A stretch of DNA of 64,000 nt from a virus: the IMG/VR virus record IMGVR_UViG_3300046170_000411, positions 1 through 64,000 of that record. The stretch is one strand, 5' to 3'. Shown piece by piece: positions 52,384 through 59,357 of this stretch; the stretch's first letter is position 1, and every line of letters begins with the position of its first letter. A program made the position numbers and the translations under genes. Under the pieces are notes generated by a model. It was not told where the DNA came from, did not search any database, and saw nothing but the letters and a program-made list of their open reading frames with translations.

Positions 52384-52421
52384 TACGTTACAAAACAAAT
52401 TAATAAGTGATAATATATATA
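52384..52421 (+). promoter_or_regulatory. Early promoter copy 3
   Basis: TACGTTACAAA (52384-52394), 12 bases, GTGATAATATATATA (52407-52421). This copy varies only in the last bases of the downstream box. The next gene starts at 52433. Confidence 0.8.
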
Positions 52422-52432
52422 AATAAAATAAA

Positions 52433-52624
52433 ATGATACAATTAACAAAACAAATGATTGACGATAAATTAAAACAAATTGCTATACACGAAAAGCGATT
52501 TGGCGAATGCACAACAACCAGAGCAATGAAAAAATATTGCACAAATGAAATGTACAGACAAAATGTAAATGCTTTTAACAAAGCAAGTGGTGAAACAATT
52601 AAAAATTATGTAAGATATGTATAG
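52433..52624 (+). CDS. 63-residue early protein
   Basis: A basic helical protein (MIQLTKQMIDDKLKQIAIHE, RAMKKYCTNEMYRQNVNAFN). It starts 11 bases after promoter copy 3 and overlaps the next gene by eight bases. Unknown. Confidence 0.6.
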   Translation: MIQLTKQMIDDKLKQIAIHEKRFGECTTTRAMKKYCTNEMYRQNVNAFNKASGETIKNYVRYV

Positions 52625-52931
52625 AGATGATTTAGTATATGATTTCAATGAAGAAATGTGGAACTTATACCATAATGGTACAATTGATAATATTGATGAT
52701 TTTTGGAATGAAAAAAATACATGGATCGATAATCAAGTAATATATACATATGAATGTAAACAAATATGCGATAAATTAGATTATGATATATTTGAAGAAC
52801 ATGATATTTATGGTAAAGCAAATAACTGGTCTCAAGCTGCGTATGCTGCAATATATGATTTACTTAACGACCACAATGATGCATTAACTTATGATGAAAT
52901 GAAATTACAAGAAGAAGAAGCAAATGCATAA
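52617..52931 (+). CDS. Acidic early protein
   Basis: A 104-residue, very acidic protein with many aromatic residues (FNEEMWNLYHNGTIDNIDDF, YDIFEEHDIYGKANNWSQAA). It is the largest of the first early genes. Its charge and aromatic content resemble DNA-mimic style inhibitors, which is a weak analogy only. It overlaps the next gene by eight bases. Confidence 0.6.
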   Translation: MYRDDLVYDFNEEMWNLYHNGTIDNIDDFWNEKNTWIDNQVIYTYECKQICDKLDYDIFEEHDIYGKANNWSQAAYAAIYDLLNDHNDALTYDEMKLQEEEANA

Positions 52932-53034
52932 AGTTTGGAGATTATATTTAATAGATAATAAAAGTATAACTGAAATAAGTAAACAATTAAATATTACAAA
53001 AAATAAATTAAAAACACAATACGGATTAAAATGA
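52924..53034 (+). CDS. 36-residue HTH-like early protein
   Basis: MHKVWRLYLIDNKSITEISK followed by QLNITKNKLKTQYGLK. SITEISKQLNITKNKLKT has the spacing of a helix-turn-helix of the resolvase or sigma-region-4 type. It is too short for a full regulator. Overlaps both neighbours. Confidence 0.5.
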   Translation: MHKVWRLYLIDNKSITEISKQLNITKNKLKTQYGLK

Positions 53035-53228
53035 ATTTAGCAAGAATCAAAGAATTAAGAAATGTAACGCACGATGCACAAACTAAAATGGATCTTATTA
53101 GCAAAAGAGTTATGCAAGGCGGTTTATCACTAGACCAACAAATATTGCATCTTGATAATTTTGCCGCAAATCAATCCAGACATATGCTTGGAAATGAAGA
53201 ATTATATAAATTATTAAAAAATGAATAA
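53031..53228 (+). CDS. 65-residue early protein
   Basis: A protein with MNLARIKELRNVTHDAQTKM and QGGLSLDQQILHLDNFAANQ, then SRHMLGNEELYKLLKNE. Helical; unknown. Its stop overlaps the next possible start at 53221. Confidence 0.6.
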   Translation: MNLARIKELRNVTHDAQTKMDLISKRVMQGGLSLDQQILHLDNFAANQSRHMLGNEELYKLLKNE

Positions 53229-53352
53229 TAAAATGAATAACTTAGCTGAAGAATTATATGGTGAATTTGGTTATGATACTTGTAGCTATTGGGAAAAACA
53301 AGAAATACTAAAAGAAATTGAAAATAATTATGAAAAATACGTTACAAACTAA
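53221..53352 (+). CDS. 43-residue early protein
   Basis: MNNKMNNLAEELYGEFGYDT continuing CSYWEKQEILKEIENNYEKY, ending VTN inside promoter copy 4. An alternative start lies at 53233. Unknown. Confidence 0.5.
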   Translation: MNNKMNNLAEELYGEFGYDTCSYWEKQEILKEIENNYEKYVTN

Positions 53353-53375
53353 TACACAAAGTGATAATATAAGTG
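53338..53375 (+). promoter_or_regulatory. Early promoter copy 4
   Basis: TACGTTACAAA (53338-53348), 12 bases, GTGATAATATAAGTG (53361-53375). The upstream box lies in the last codons of the preceding gene. The next clear gene starts at 53427; a 14-codon reading frame at 53390-53434 lies between and is doubtful. Confidence 0.82.
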
Positions 53376-53426
53376 AAGAAATTAATAAAATGTTTCTTGA
53401 ACTACAAATAAATAAAACAGATTATA

Positions 53427-53657
53427 ATGAATAAAAACGACAAATTACAAAACTACATTGATTTTCAAAACAAGTTTAAAAGAATGAATGATCTTTTGCC
53501 TGAGTGGCAAGTTGAATATTCAATTGAAAAATTCAAGCCGTTAATCGATGATGGCTTTGATGGCAATGATATTATTGAATACTTTACAGTAAAGCTAATT
53601 GATTATATCCAAAATAAATATGAACCAACAAAACCAAATGATGATGGCGGGAAATAA
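53427..53657 (+). CDS. 76-residue early protein
   Basis: A protein with MNKNDKLQNYIDFQNKFKRM and NDLLPEWQVEYSIEKFKPLI, then DDGFDGNDIIEYFTVKLIDY. It begins 52 bases after promoter copy 4 and overlaps the next gene by 38 bases. Unknown. Confidence 0.6.
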   Translation: MNKNDKLQNYIDFQNKFKRMNDLLPEWQVEYSIEKFKPLIDDGFDGNDIIEYFTVKLIDYIQNKYEPTKPNDDGGK

Positions 53658-53790
53658 ATACGATACACCATTTGCTATACACAAACCAAAGTTTTACAAA
53701 TTACAATTTGAAGATCAAGATGGCATTGTGCAAAGCATGAACGGTACACCACTACAAGTATTAAATTATATACTAAACCAGCAATTATGA
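53620..53790 (+). CDS. 56-residue early protein
   Basis: The start at 53620 (MNQQNQMMMAGNKYDTPFAI) is chosen over an in-frame ATG at 53599 because it reduces overlap. The rest (HKPKFYKLQFEDQDGIVQSM) looks like a small beta domain. Unknown; its stop overlaps the next start (ATGA). Confidence 0.5.
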   Translation: MNQQNQMMMAGNKYDTPFAIHKPKFYKLQFEDQDGIVQSMNGTPLQVLNYILNQQL

Positions 53791-53867
53791 ATTGTGAAAT
53801 ATGTAACAAACCAATGACTATAGAAGATTACGAATATTGTGATATTTGTGGTGATTGCTTAGAATAA
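53787..53867 (+). CDS. 26-residue zinc-knuckle peptide
   Basis: MNCEICNKPMTIEDYEYCDI followed by CGDCLE. It holds five Cys in CxxC and CxxCxxC spacing, so almost certainly a zinc-binding knuckle despite its size. Coupled to the upstream gene. Confidence 0.6.
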   Translation: MNCEICNKPMTIEDYEYCDICGDCLE

Positions 53868-53874
53868 ATAAAAT

Positions 53875-54066
53875 ATGAAATATTGTAAATGCGGTAATGA
53901 AGTACATCCTGTTCGAATTGAAATGGGTTATAAAAATTGTGTGCAATGCTCTGATACACAGTTATATAGTTATGTACCAATCATTGCAAACAAACAAGTA
54001 CTAGAAGTACAAATCGTTGATCAAGCTACAAGTGCAAATGTTCACAGAGCTTGGCGACGCAAATAA
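53875..54066 (+). CDS. 63-residue zinc-ribbon protein
   Basis: MKYCKCGNEVHPVRIEMGYK with CxC and NCVQCSDTQLYSYV gives a C-x-C...C-x-x-C zinc ribbon of the DksA/TraR tail style. The second half is beta-rich (NKQVLEVQIVDQATSANVHR). It could bind RNA polymerase or nucleic acid. It is the last gene before the structured RNA region. Confidence 0.6.
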   Translation: MKYCKCGNEVHPVRIEMGYKNCVQCSDTQLYSYVPIIANKQVLEVQIVDQATSANVHRAWRRK

Positions 54067-54079
54067 AATATTAACGACA

Positions 54080-54227
54080 CCGAAGGAATGCTGACGAGCA
54101 ATATATACTAGTTAAAAAGACAGGTAATGAGCTGCGCCTTCGGCCACTGGGCGTGACGGGTAAGTGCTGACAAAGTTCGAAAGTACACTATCAGCAAACG
54201 GAGGTTCGACTCCTCCCACGTCCACTA
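54080..54227 (+). ncRNA. Structured RNA with tRNA-like 3' end
   Basis: No open frame spans this 171-bp gap (54067-54237). The 3' end looks like a tRNA: T-stem GGAGG/CCTCC (54200-54216) around a canonical T-loop TTCGACT, then CACGTCC and discriminator A (54217-54224). A 7-base segment GGGCGTG (54149-54155) pairs with CACGTCC (one G-U), giving the acceptor stem. Between them, only one 6-bp hairpin (TGCTGA 54165-54170 / TCAGCA 54191-54196) with a 20-base loop is visible; no ordinary D or anticodon arm fits. Upstream, CCGAAGG (54080-54086) pairs with CCTTCGG (54137-54143). This could be a degenerate tRNA, a tRNA-like element, or a tmRNA-like RNA without a reading frame. CCA is not encoded. Confidence 0.6.
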
Positions 54228-54237
54228 AATTAAAATT

Positions 54238-54480
54238 ATGACTAAAAAACAAATTGACTTGAGAATTGAATCAAAACTGATTGGCAAAATGGCTAATCAT
54301 AGGTTAATGGCACGTGATCTATTTAGAAAACGGCACAAAGGTGCATTTCCAGAATTAAATGTAAATCAATGTATGTATCATCTAAACGAACTTAGAGTGT
54401 GGAAACGTATTGCTGAACTTGTAGATAACACAAATTCTATACCTTATGAAACTTATTATGCAAACGAATTAACTAAATAA
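54238..54480 (+). CDS. 80-residue early protein
   Basis: A basic helical protein (MTKKQIDLRIESKLIGKMAN, LMARDLFRKRHKGAFPELNV, YHLNELRVWKRIAELVDNTN). First gene after the structured RNA, 10 bases downstream. Unknown; possibly nucleic-acid binding by charge. Confidence 0.65.
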   Translation: MTKKQIDLRIESKLIGKMANHRLMARDLFRKRHKGAFPELNVNQCMYHLNELRVWKRIAELVDNTNSIPYETYYANELTK

Positions 54481-54486
54481 ATATAT

Positions 54487-54807
54487 ATGACTGCAATTGA
54501 AAAATTACAAAACAAACTAAACATTGAAATTGATGAAACATACAGATATAATTTGTATGATCTTGAAGTATCAACCTACAATACGGCTGATGGCTACGAA
54601 GTATATGTTATGAACAGTACTCCATTTGAAAATAACCTTGATTGGGAGAATGATGTATTTTATTATCAACCATCATTTGATGACATTATGTCACGTATTA
54701 TGGAATTAGATCCTGACTCTAAAGTATATATTGATGACATTGAAGAGTATATGCCTGAATATGAAATTGAACAATGGATTAACGACAACGAAGATACAGA
54801 TGACTAA
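54487..54807 (+). CDS. Acidic early protein
   Basis: A 106-residue acidic protein (NLYDLEVSTYNTADGYEVYV, DDIMSRIMELDPDSKVYIDD, EPEYEIEQW-like end). Beta strands followed by acidic helices. It overlaps the next gene by eight bases. Unknown. Confidence 0.6.
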   Translation: MTAIEKLQNKLNIEIDETYRYNLYDLEVSTYNTADGYEVYVMNSTPFENNLDWENDVFYYQPSFDDIMSRIMELDPDSKVYIDDIEEYMPEYEIEQWINDNEDTDD

Positions 54808-55105
54808 CGAACAATTAGAGCAGCTTGCTCAGCTTATTGCAGACAAAGTTACCGATAAGCTTGAAAAACTTTTTGAAGAAGAACCACCTGCTCCTACATG
54901 GCCAATGAGTCCTCAAGAGTTTTTTCATCATCAAGTTGATGGTTTTGGTAACATAAAACATTTTAGCCGCAAAGATTTGCTATACACCCAACTTCAACAA
55001 TTAGACGAACAAAGAGCAAAATTATTAGCTGAAGAAAAATATGAATTATTAATTGAATTAGAAGAAATTTATGAAAAACTTAAAAAAGAGCATGACAAAC
55101 TTTAA
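54800..55105 (+). CDS. Helical early protein
   Basis: A 101-residue protein. The start at 54800 (MTNEQLEQLAQLIADKVTDK) is preferred because it overlaps the upstream stop and removes a non-protein-like N-terminal extension. The central part has PAPTWPMSPQEFFHHQVDGF. The C-terminus is a coiled coil (QLQQLDEQRAKLLAEEKYEL). Unknown. Confidence 0.6.
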   Translation: MTNEQLEQLAQLIADKVTDKLEKLFEEEPPAPTWPMSPQEFFHHQVDGFGNIKHFSRKDLLYTQLQQLDEQRAKLLAEEKYELLIELEEIYEKLKKEHDKL

Positions 55106-55187
55106 TAAATTAGTAAAAACTTAAATAACAATATCACAATTTAACAAATTAACAAAAAACTTAAATAGCAATATGACAAACTTTAAA
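55092..55187 (+). repeat. Imperfect ~40-bp direct repeats ahead of the ligase gene
   Basis: The unit AAATTA..AAAAACTTAAATA.CAATAT.ACAA occurs twice (about 55107-55145 and 55146-55187). ATGACAAACTTTAA, the start of the ligase gene, occurs at 55092 and again at 55173, 81 bases later. The first copy opens a 10-codon reading frame, MTNFNKLVKT, ending at 55124. The duplication thus creates a short upstream reading frame that mimics the ligase start. Confidence 0.75.
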
Positions 55188-56018
55188 CCAATGCTGGCAC
55201 ACCCAGTATCAAAACAAATCAACTATGATCAAACATTATTTATTCAACCCAAGCTCGACGGTGTTCGCTGCTACATTACAGCCGATGGAGCATTTAGCAG
55301 AAACGGTAAGCAATTCTACAATTGTAAACATATACTCACTGAGCTTAAGCCACTCTTTGCCGATAATCCTTATCTTATTCTTGATGGCGAGCTTTATAAT
55401 CATAAGTTCAAAAACAACTTCAACAAAATAATTTCACTTGTCCGCAAGCAAAAACCTACGCAACAAGATAAATTTGAAGCAGCAAGTTATTTGCAATTCC
55501 ATTGCTACGATTTATTTGAAACAACAAGCTTTTCTAATGTTGATTTTATTGATCGTACACTTGCTATTACAAATCTTAAAAGCAAATACAAACTTAAGTT
55601 CACTCACGAAGTTGATACTAAAGTTATTTACTCAGAAACTGAACTAAACAAATTTCACAAACAAAACAAAGCAAACGGCTACGAAGGCTCTATGCTCAGA
55701 CAAAACAAACCTTATGAACAAAAACGAAGTTACACACTACAAAAAGTCAAAGATTGGTCGGACACCGAGATCACAATCACTGGTTACATTGAAGGCCGTG
55801 GCAAATTCAAAAACGGTCTTGGCAAATTCATCGGTGTTGATTCAGACAATCGAGTAGTTGAAGTGCCTTGGCCATCACTTACAATACAAAAGCGTAAAGA
55901 TATTTGGGCTGCACGCGGTTATTTTATTAATAAACAATTAACATTCGAGTACTTCGAGCGTACACCATCTGGCGCATATCGTTTCCCTCGAGCTAAAACA
56001 ATTCGTAATTATGAGTAA
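55173..56018 (+). CDS. ATP-dependent DNA ligase
   Basis: A 281-residue ligase that seals nicks during replication and recombination. Nucleotidyltransferase motifs are in order: I KLDG with Lys27 as the adenylated residue (FIQPKLDGVRC), Ia FSRNGKQ, III LDGELYNHKF, IV YEGSMLR, V TLQKVKDW. An OB-fold follows (EITITGYIEGRGKFKNGLGK, LTFEYFERTPSGAYRFPRAK). It is a minimal ligase without an extra DNA-binding domain. The short leader and repeats upstream are described separately. Its stop overlaps the next start. Confidence 0.93.
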   Translation: MTNFKPMLAHPVSKQINYDQTLFIQPKLDGVRCYITADGAFSRNGKQFYNCKHILTELKPLFADNPYLILDGELYNHKFKNNFNKIISLVRKQKPTQQDKFEAASYLQFHCYDLFETTSFSNVDFIDRTLAITNLKSKYKLKFTHEVDTKVIYSETELNKFHKQNKANGYEGSMLRQNKPYEQKRSYTLQKVKDWSDTEITITGYIEGRGKFKNGLGKFIGVDSDNRVVEVPWPSLTIQKRKDIWAARGYFINKQLTFEYFERTPSGAYRFPRAKTIRNYE

Positions 56019-56097
56019 ACTTATATGGGAATTATACAATACAAATCAAATTAGTGAAGAAGTAGCTAACAAATTATTAGATAAATTATATGAATAG
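56011..56097 (+). CDS. 28-residue peptide after ligase
   Basis: MSKLIWELYNTNQISEEVAN then KLLDKLYE. Overlaps the ligase stop by eight bases and the next gene by eight bases. The size and overlaps match the other micro-genes here. Unknown. Confidence 0.45.
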   Translation: MSKLIWELYNTNQISEEVANKLLDKLYE

Positions 56098-56335
56098 TAT
56101 TATACTAGCTTTAACGTTAGTAAGTATTGGAATATTTATAATGTATATTAAAGATTTTTTTAGTATATTGCCTATTATTTCAATAGTGCTAATGATTGCA
56201 ATTGATGCATTAGTAATATTTATATTTTATAAATTAAACATAAACAAAACTGATATTGCACTAGGCATATTTGCCTCAACAATATTAAAAGTAATTTCAT
56301 TCTTAATAATAAATAAACATGAACAAACCAATTAA
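56090..56335 (+). CDS. 81-residue membrane protein
   Basis: About three transmembrane helices (IILALTLVSIGIFIMYIKDF, LPIISIVLMIAIDALVIFIF, IALGIFASTILKVISFLIIN) with short polar ends. Early phage membrane proteins may act in superinfection exclusion or membrane attachment of replication; neither is shown here. Overlaps both neighbours. Confidence 0.65.
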   Translation: MNSIILALTLVSIGIFIMYIKDFFSILPIISIVLMIAIDALVIFIFYKLNINKTDIALGIFASTILKVISFLIINKHEQTN

Positions 56336-56489
56336 ACTAACAGATTCTCAAGGTAAAGTAAGAAAATTTAAACCTTATCAAATTAGTAACATACCACCAA
56401 GCTTTGATAAGAAAAAGCATTTACATTTTAATAAAGGAGGTATAACTTATATAGAAGACCAACCTCACTGGTCAGACGCATTAAAATGA
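56319..56489 (+). CDS. 56-residue protein, unknown
   Basis: MNKPIKLTDSQGKVRKFKPY followed by QISNIPPSFDKKKHLHFNKG and GITYIEDQPHWSDALK. Basic N-terminal half, beta-like. Translationally coupled to both neighbours (ATGA at 56486). Confidence 0.55.
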   Translation: MNKPIKLTDSQGKVRKFKPYQISNIPPSFDKKKHLHFNKGGITYIEDQPHWSDALK

Positions 56490-56647
56490 GCAAGCTAGGA
56501 AAACTTATTGTAGACTGTCCAATATACGGCCATGAAGAATATATTATCAATACAGCAGTAGCTGAGCATGTACAAGATGCAACTATTAAAAGGATATTAA
56601 AATACCATCCTAGTGAAGCTATAATTGATTTTGAAGAAATATGCTAA
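56486..56647 (+). CDS. 53-residue protein, unknown
   Basis: MSKLGKLIVDCPIYGHEEYI followed by INTAVAEHVQDATIKRILKY. Compact mixed alpha/beta composition. It overlaps the next gene by seven bases. Confidence 0.5.
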   Translation: MSKLGKLIVDCPIYGHEEYIINTAVAEHVQDATIKRILKYHPSEAIIDFEEIC

Positions 56648-56796
56648 AAAAAACATGGAGAATATGGGCTAAAGCTCTTGGAGAAAAAGCGGCAGAAAAC
56701 GCAGACACTGTTGCTTTTGTAAGAACATTATTAATAGCGCAAGCTGTTATAACAAATATATTAATATCAATTAACATTATAATTAACTGGTTATGA
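56641..56796 (+). CDS. 51-residue membrane protein
   Basis: An amphipathic basic N-terminus (MLKKTWRIWAKALGEKAAEN) is followed by one transmembrane helix (LLIAQAVITNILISINIIIN). Function unknown. It ends in an ATGA overlap. Confidence 0.55.
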   Translation: MLKKTWRIWAKALGEKAAENADTVAFVRTLLIAQAVITNILISINIIINWL

Positions 56797-56927
56797 GCGC
56801 AATACAACAATATAAACATTTGCTATACACCAACGCTTTTGGCGTTGCTAAAACAATAAAACAATTACGCAATGAAAATAAAAATAGGAAACAAAACAAT
56901 TCTGTGTACAAGAAAAAAAGATCATAG
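56793..56927 (+). CDS. 44-residue basic protein
   Basis: MSAIQQYKHLLYTNAFGVAK followed by TIKQLRNENKNRKQNNSVYK and KKRS. It overlaps the following gene by 56 bases, which is more than usual here. Either it or the 5' end of the next gene may be misread. Confidence 0.35.
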   Translation: MSAIQQYKHLLYTNAFGVAKTIKQLRNENKNRKQNNSVYKKKRS

Positions 56928-57084
56928 AGATTTTCTTTTTGAAAGAATAATGCAATTAAGAAATGAAATAATACAAGATGTATTAGAATCAACTTTAAAA
57001 AACAGGATTCCAGTAAAGCTGCTTAAACATAAAGCAGAGCTTATAAGAAAATATAGTAGAAGATTAAAAATATTACATACATGA
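56872..57084 (+). CDS. 70-residue basic protein
   Basis: A basic helical protein (MKIKIGNKTILCTRKKDHRD, VLESTLKNRIPVKLLKHKAE, LIRKYSRRLKILHT). Directly before the sigma-like gene, with a four-base overlap. It may work with that protein, but nothing proves it. Confidence 0.5.
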   Translation: MKIKIGNKTILCTRKKDHRDFLFERIMQLRNEIIQDVLESTLKNRIPVKLLKHKAELIRKYSRRLKILHT

Positions 57085-57812
57085 AATGGTACAGCCATGC
57101 TACATATAAATCTCATTTAGCTATTCTAAAATCATACAATAGAATAGACCCTATGCGTGCACCTTACATTGAATGGCCTAAATCTCTTGCAAATATATTT
57201 GAAAGATCTTATCCTAGAATTGGTATATTAGATCTTACAGATTTATTGCAAGAAGGATATTGCGCTTTTTATAAAGCGTGGACTAAATTAAACTGGGATA
57301 TAATTAACGAAGCAGATGAACAAGACAAACCTGCAGTAATAACAAACTATTTAAAATTGAACATAAAGAACGGTATTAAACGAGCCATAGCTCGCGATAG
57401 AGACACTATTAGGATTCCGGAGGCATATTATACAGAAAAGCCTCACGGAGACGCACACGGAGGAAAATACGATATGAATTATCAAACTGATATATTCTTA
57501 ACACGCACATTTTCTTCCTTCTTTAATAATCATTATTTAGATGTTGCCAATGAAATATCTAATTATGATAATGATTTATTAAATGACTTTTTAAATAAAG
57601 TAATGAACAAGTATTTAACACCCATGGAAAAAGGTATCATATGTAAATATTATGGTATTGATGAGCCTTATGATAAAAAAGTTAGTGTAGCTAAAATTGC
57701 TGAATGGGCAAACAAATCAGAAATATGGGTTAAGAAGAAAAAAGCAGAAGCTTTAAAAAAGCTACAGAATCAAGAAGTTAAAGAAATAATTGAAAATTTT
57801 ATGCAAGAATAG
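57081..57812 (+). CDS. Phage sigma-70-family factor
   Basis: A 243-residue protein that should direct host RNA polymerase to phage promoters. Region 2.1-2.2 is seen at residues 51-73 (DLTDLLQEGYCAFYKAWTKL). Region 2.4-3.0 lies at 95-115 (IKNGIKRAIARDRDTIRIPE), matching the R..(I/L)R(I/L)P pattern of primary sigma factors. Region 4 lies at 179-228 (LTPMEKGIICKYYGI, VSVAKIAEWANKSEIWVKKK, KAEALKKLQ), with the expected helix-turn-helix. Region 1.1 and most of region 3 are missing. Position in the early/middle block fits a late-gene regulator. It is followed by a 39-base gap, the largest in this part of the block. Confidence 0.85.
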   Translation: MKWYSHATYKSHLAILKSYNRIDPMRAPYIEWPKSLANIFERSYPRIGILDLTDLLQEGYCAFYKAWTKLNWDIINEADEQDKPAVITNYLKLNIKNGIKRAIARDRDTIRIPEAYYTEKPHGDAHGGKYDMNYQTDIFLTRTFSSFFNNHYLDVANEISNYDNDLLNDFLNKVMNKYLTPMEKGIICKYYGIDEPYDKKVSVAKIAEWANKSEIWVKKKKAEALKKLQNQEVKEIIENFMQE

Positions 57813-57851
57813 TATACTTAAAGCTATTTTTATGTAATATATATTATACCT

Positions 57852-58109
57852 ATGAATAATAACATTAATAAATTATACGACATCGAAGATGACGCAATTG
57901 ACAGAGGTGATGCTTCTAACTTGTCTGAAGAGCTTAGCTATTATAACATTGATAATAGTCCTTCGGACATTAATCTTAATCAAAAAATTGAAGCAGACTA
58001 TCATAATACTTACTACAAAAAAGGTAAGTTTAGTACAAGAACGCTTAGAATGAATAATATTAAATGGCACAAATTAAATAAATATGACAACAGCAGAAAA
58101 ATTAAGTAA
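57852..58109 (+). CDS. 85-residue protein, unknown
   Basis: An acidic N-terminal half (NKLYDIEDDAIDRGDASNLS) and a basic C-terminal half (GKFSTRTLRMNNIKWHKLNK). Overlaps the ERF gene by 26 bases. Unknown. Confidence 0.5.
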   Translation: MNNNINKLYDIEDDAIDRGDASNLSEELSYYNIDNSPSDINLNQKIEADYHNTYYKKGKFSTRTLRMNNIKWHKLNKYDNSRKIK

Positions 58110-58617
58110 AATTCAAATCGAGTTCAAAGCTAAAAAGTCTAGGTTTAATTCTTTCGGTAAGTATAATTTCAGATCAGCTGAAGATATACTGGAAGCATTG
58201 AAACCTATGAATGAAAAATACCGAGTGTATTTTACTATTGACGAAAAGTACATTCATACAGATCAGCTACCTATCATTGAAACAAAAGCAACCATGTTTG
58301 ATATAGACGAAAACAATGCTATACATTCAAGTGCTATTGTTGGTGTTGATTTACATCAAAAAGGTATGGCTACGCCCCAACAGTTTGGGAGTGCTTCTAG
58401 CTACGCTAAAAAGTATGCGCTGGGTAATCTACTATTAATAGATGATACTGCGGATGCGGATGCTACAAACGACCACGGAGCTATGCGTAAGCCTAAAATA
58501 ACTTCTAATAATATTGAAAAAGCTAAAAAGTTTTTATCAAACGGAGGATTGCTTAAAACGCTACAAGATAAATATGATATAGAGCCTGCAGCTCTTAAAG
58601 AATTACAGAATGGATAG
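58084..58617 (+). CDS. erf: ERF-family single-strand annealing protein
   Basis: A 177-residue recombinase that anneals single strands and pairs with the exonuclease encoded next. The signature ATPQQFGSASSYAKKYALGN followed by LLLIDDTADAD is the classic ERF/Rad52-type motif. YNFRSAEDILEALKPM near the N-terminus is the conserved ERF start. The short C-terminal part may contact other proteins. Its stop overlaps the exonuclease start by eight bases, so the pair is made together. Confidence 0.9.
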   Translation: MTTAEKLSKIQIEFKAKKSRFNSFGKYNFRSAEDILEALKPMNEKYRVYFTIDEKYIHTDQLPIIETKATMFDIDENNAIHSSAIVGVDLHQKGMATPQQFGSASSYAKKYALGNLLLIDDTADADATNDHGAMRKPKITSNNIEKAKKFLSNGGLLKTLQDKYDIEPAALKELQNG

Positions 58618-59341
58618 ACAAGAGACATTAGATAAATTGCGTGATGATGAGAATTATTACGGTGAGTTTGGAAAACAATACCTAAGTAATTCTGATATAT
58701 CAGCATTATTAAATAATCCTCTTGATTTTAAGAAGCAAACACCACCGTCTGCTGCATTGGTAATTGGTGGTTATTTTCACACATGCATCCTCGAGCCTCA
58801 TAAGCTTGATAAGTACAAAATAATTAAATCGAGTACACGTAACACTAAATTGTACAAAGAGCTTTCAGAAGGCGATATATGCTTGCTAGAACATGAAGCA
58901 GACAATATTGAATTAATGAGAGAAACAGTTCTAGACAATGAGCTATTTAAAGATTTAATTCAAGAAGGTGAAGTTGAGTATGAAGTACCTGGCTTAGTAG
59001 AGCTTGAGGGCATGACGTGGAAAGGTAAAGCAGATATTGTAAATCATTCGCACCAATTAGTGGTTGATTTAAAAACTACTGGAAATATTAATGCATTTCA
59101 AAGTAGTGCTTACAAATATAATTACGACAGCCAAGCATATATATATTCAAAAATGTTTGGCTATGAACTTGTTTTTATTGTTATTGATAAAAACACTAAG
59201 CAACTAGGTTTATTTGATTGCAGCGATAAGTTTATGCATTCAGGTTCAAACAAAGTAGCTCGAGCCGTGCAGGCTTATAATGAATTTTTTGTAAATGGCG
59301 AAGGAGATTTTAGCCAATATTATATCTCCAAAACACTTTAA
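58610..59341 (+). CDS. PDDEXK exonuclease (RecE/YqaJ-type)
   Basis: A 243-residue nuclease partner of the ERF protein. YLSNSDISALLNNPLDFKK and ALVIGGYFHTCILEP are the conserved opening of phage RecE-like/DUF3799 nucleases. The active site is seen in WKGKADIVNH then LVVDLKTTGN (Asp plus D-x-K), followed by SQAYIYSKMFG. It would trim 5' strands of double-strand ends for annealing. Confidence 0.88.
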   Translation: MDRQETLDKLRDDENYYGEFGKQYLSNSDISALLNNPLDFKKQTPPSAALVIGGYFHTCILEPHKLDKYKIIKSSTRNTKLYKELSEGDICLLEHEADNIELMRETVLDNELFKDLIQEGEVEYEVPGLVELEGMTWKGKADIVNHSHQLVVDLKTTGNINAFQSSAYKYNYDSQAYIYSKMFGYELVFIVIDKNTKQLGLFDCSDKFMHSGSNKVARAVQAYNEFFVNGEGDFSQYYISKTL

Positions 59342-59357
59342 TTTAAATTTAATTATT

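Noticed and set aside
54089-54115. Hammerhead ribozyme core (CTGACGA)
   Set aside because: The CUGANGA-like string is present, but no matching GAAA box and stem II were found in the right place.
54149-54224. Ordinary tRNA gene
   Set aside because: The acceptor and T-arm fit, but no D-arm or 5+7+5 anticodon arm could be folded in the 44 bases between them, so it is listed as a tRNA-like RNA.
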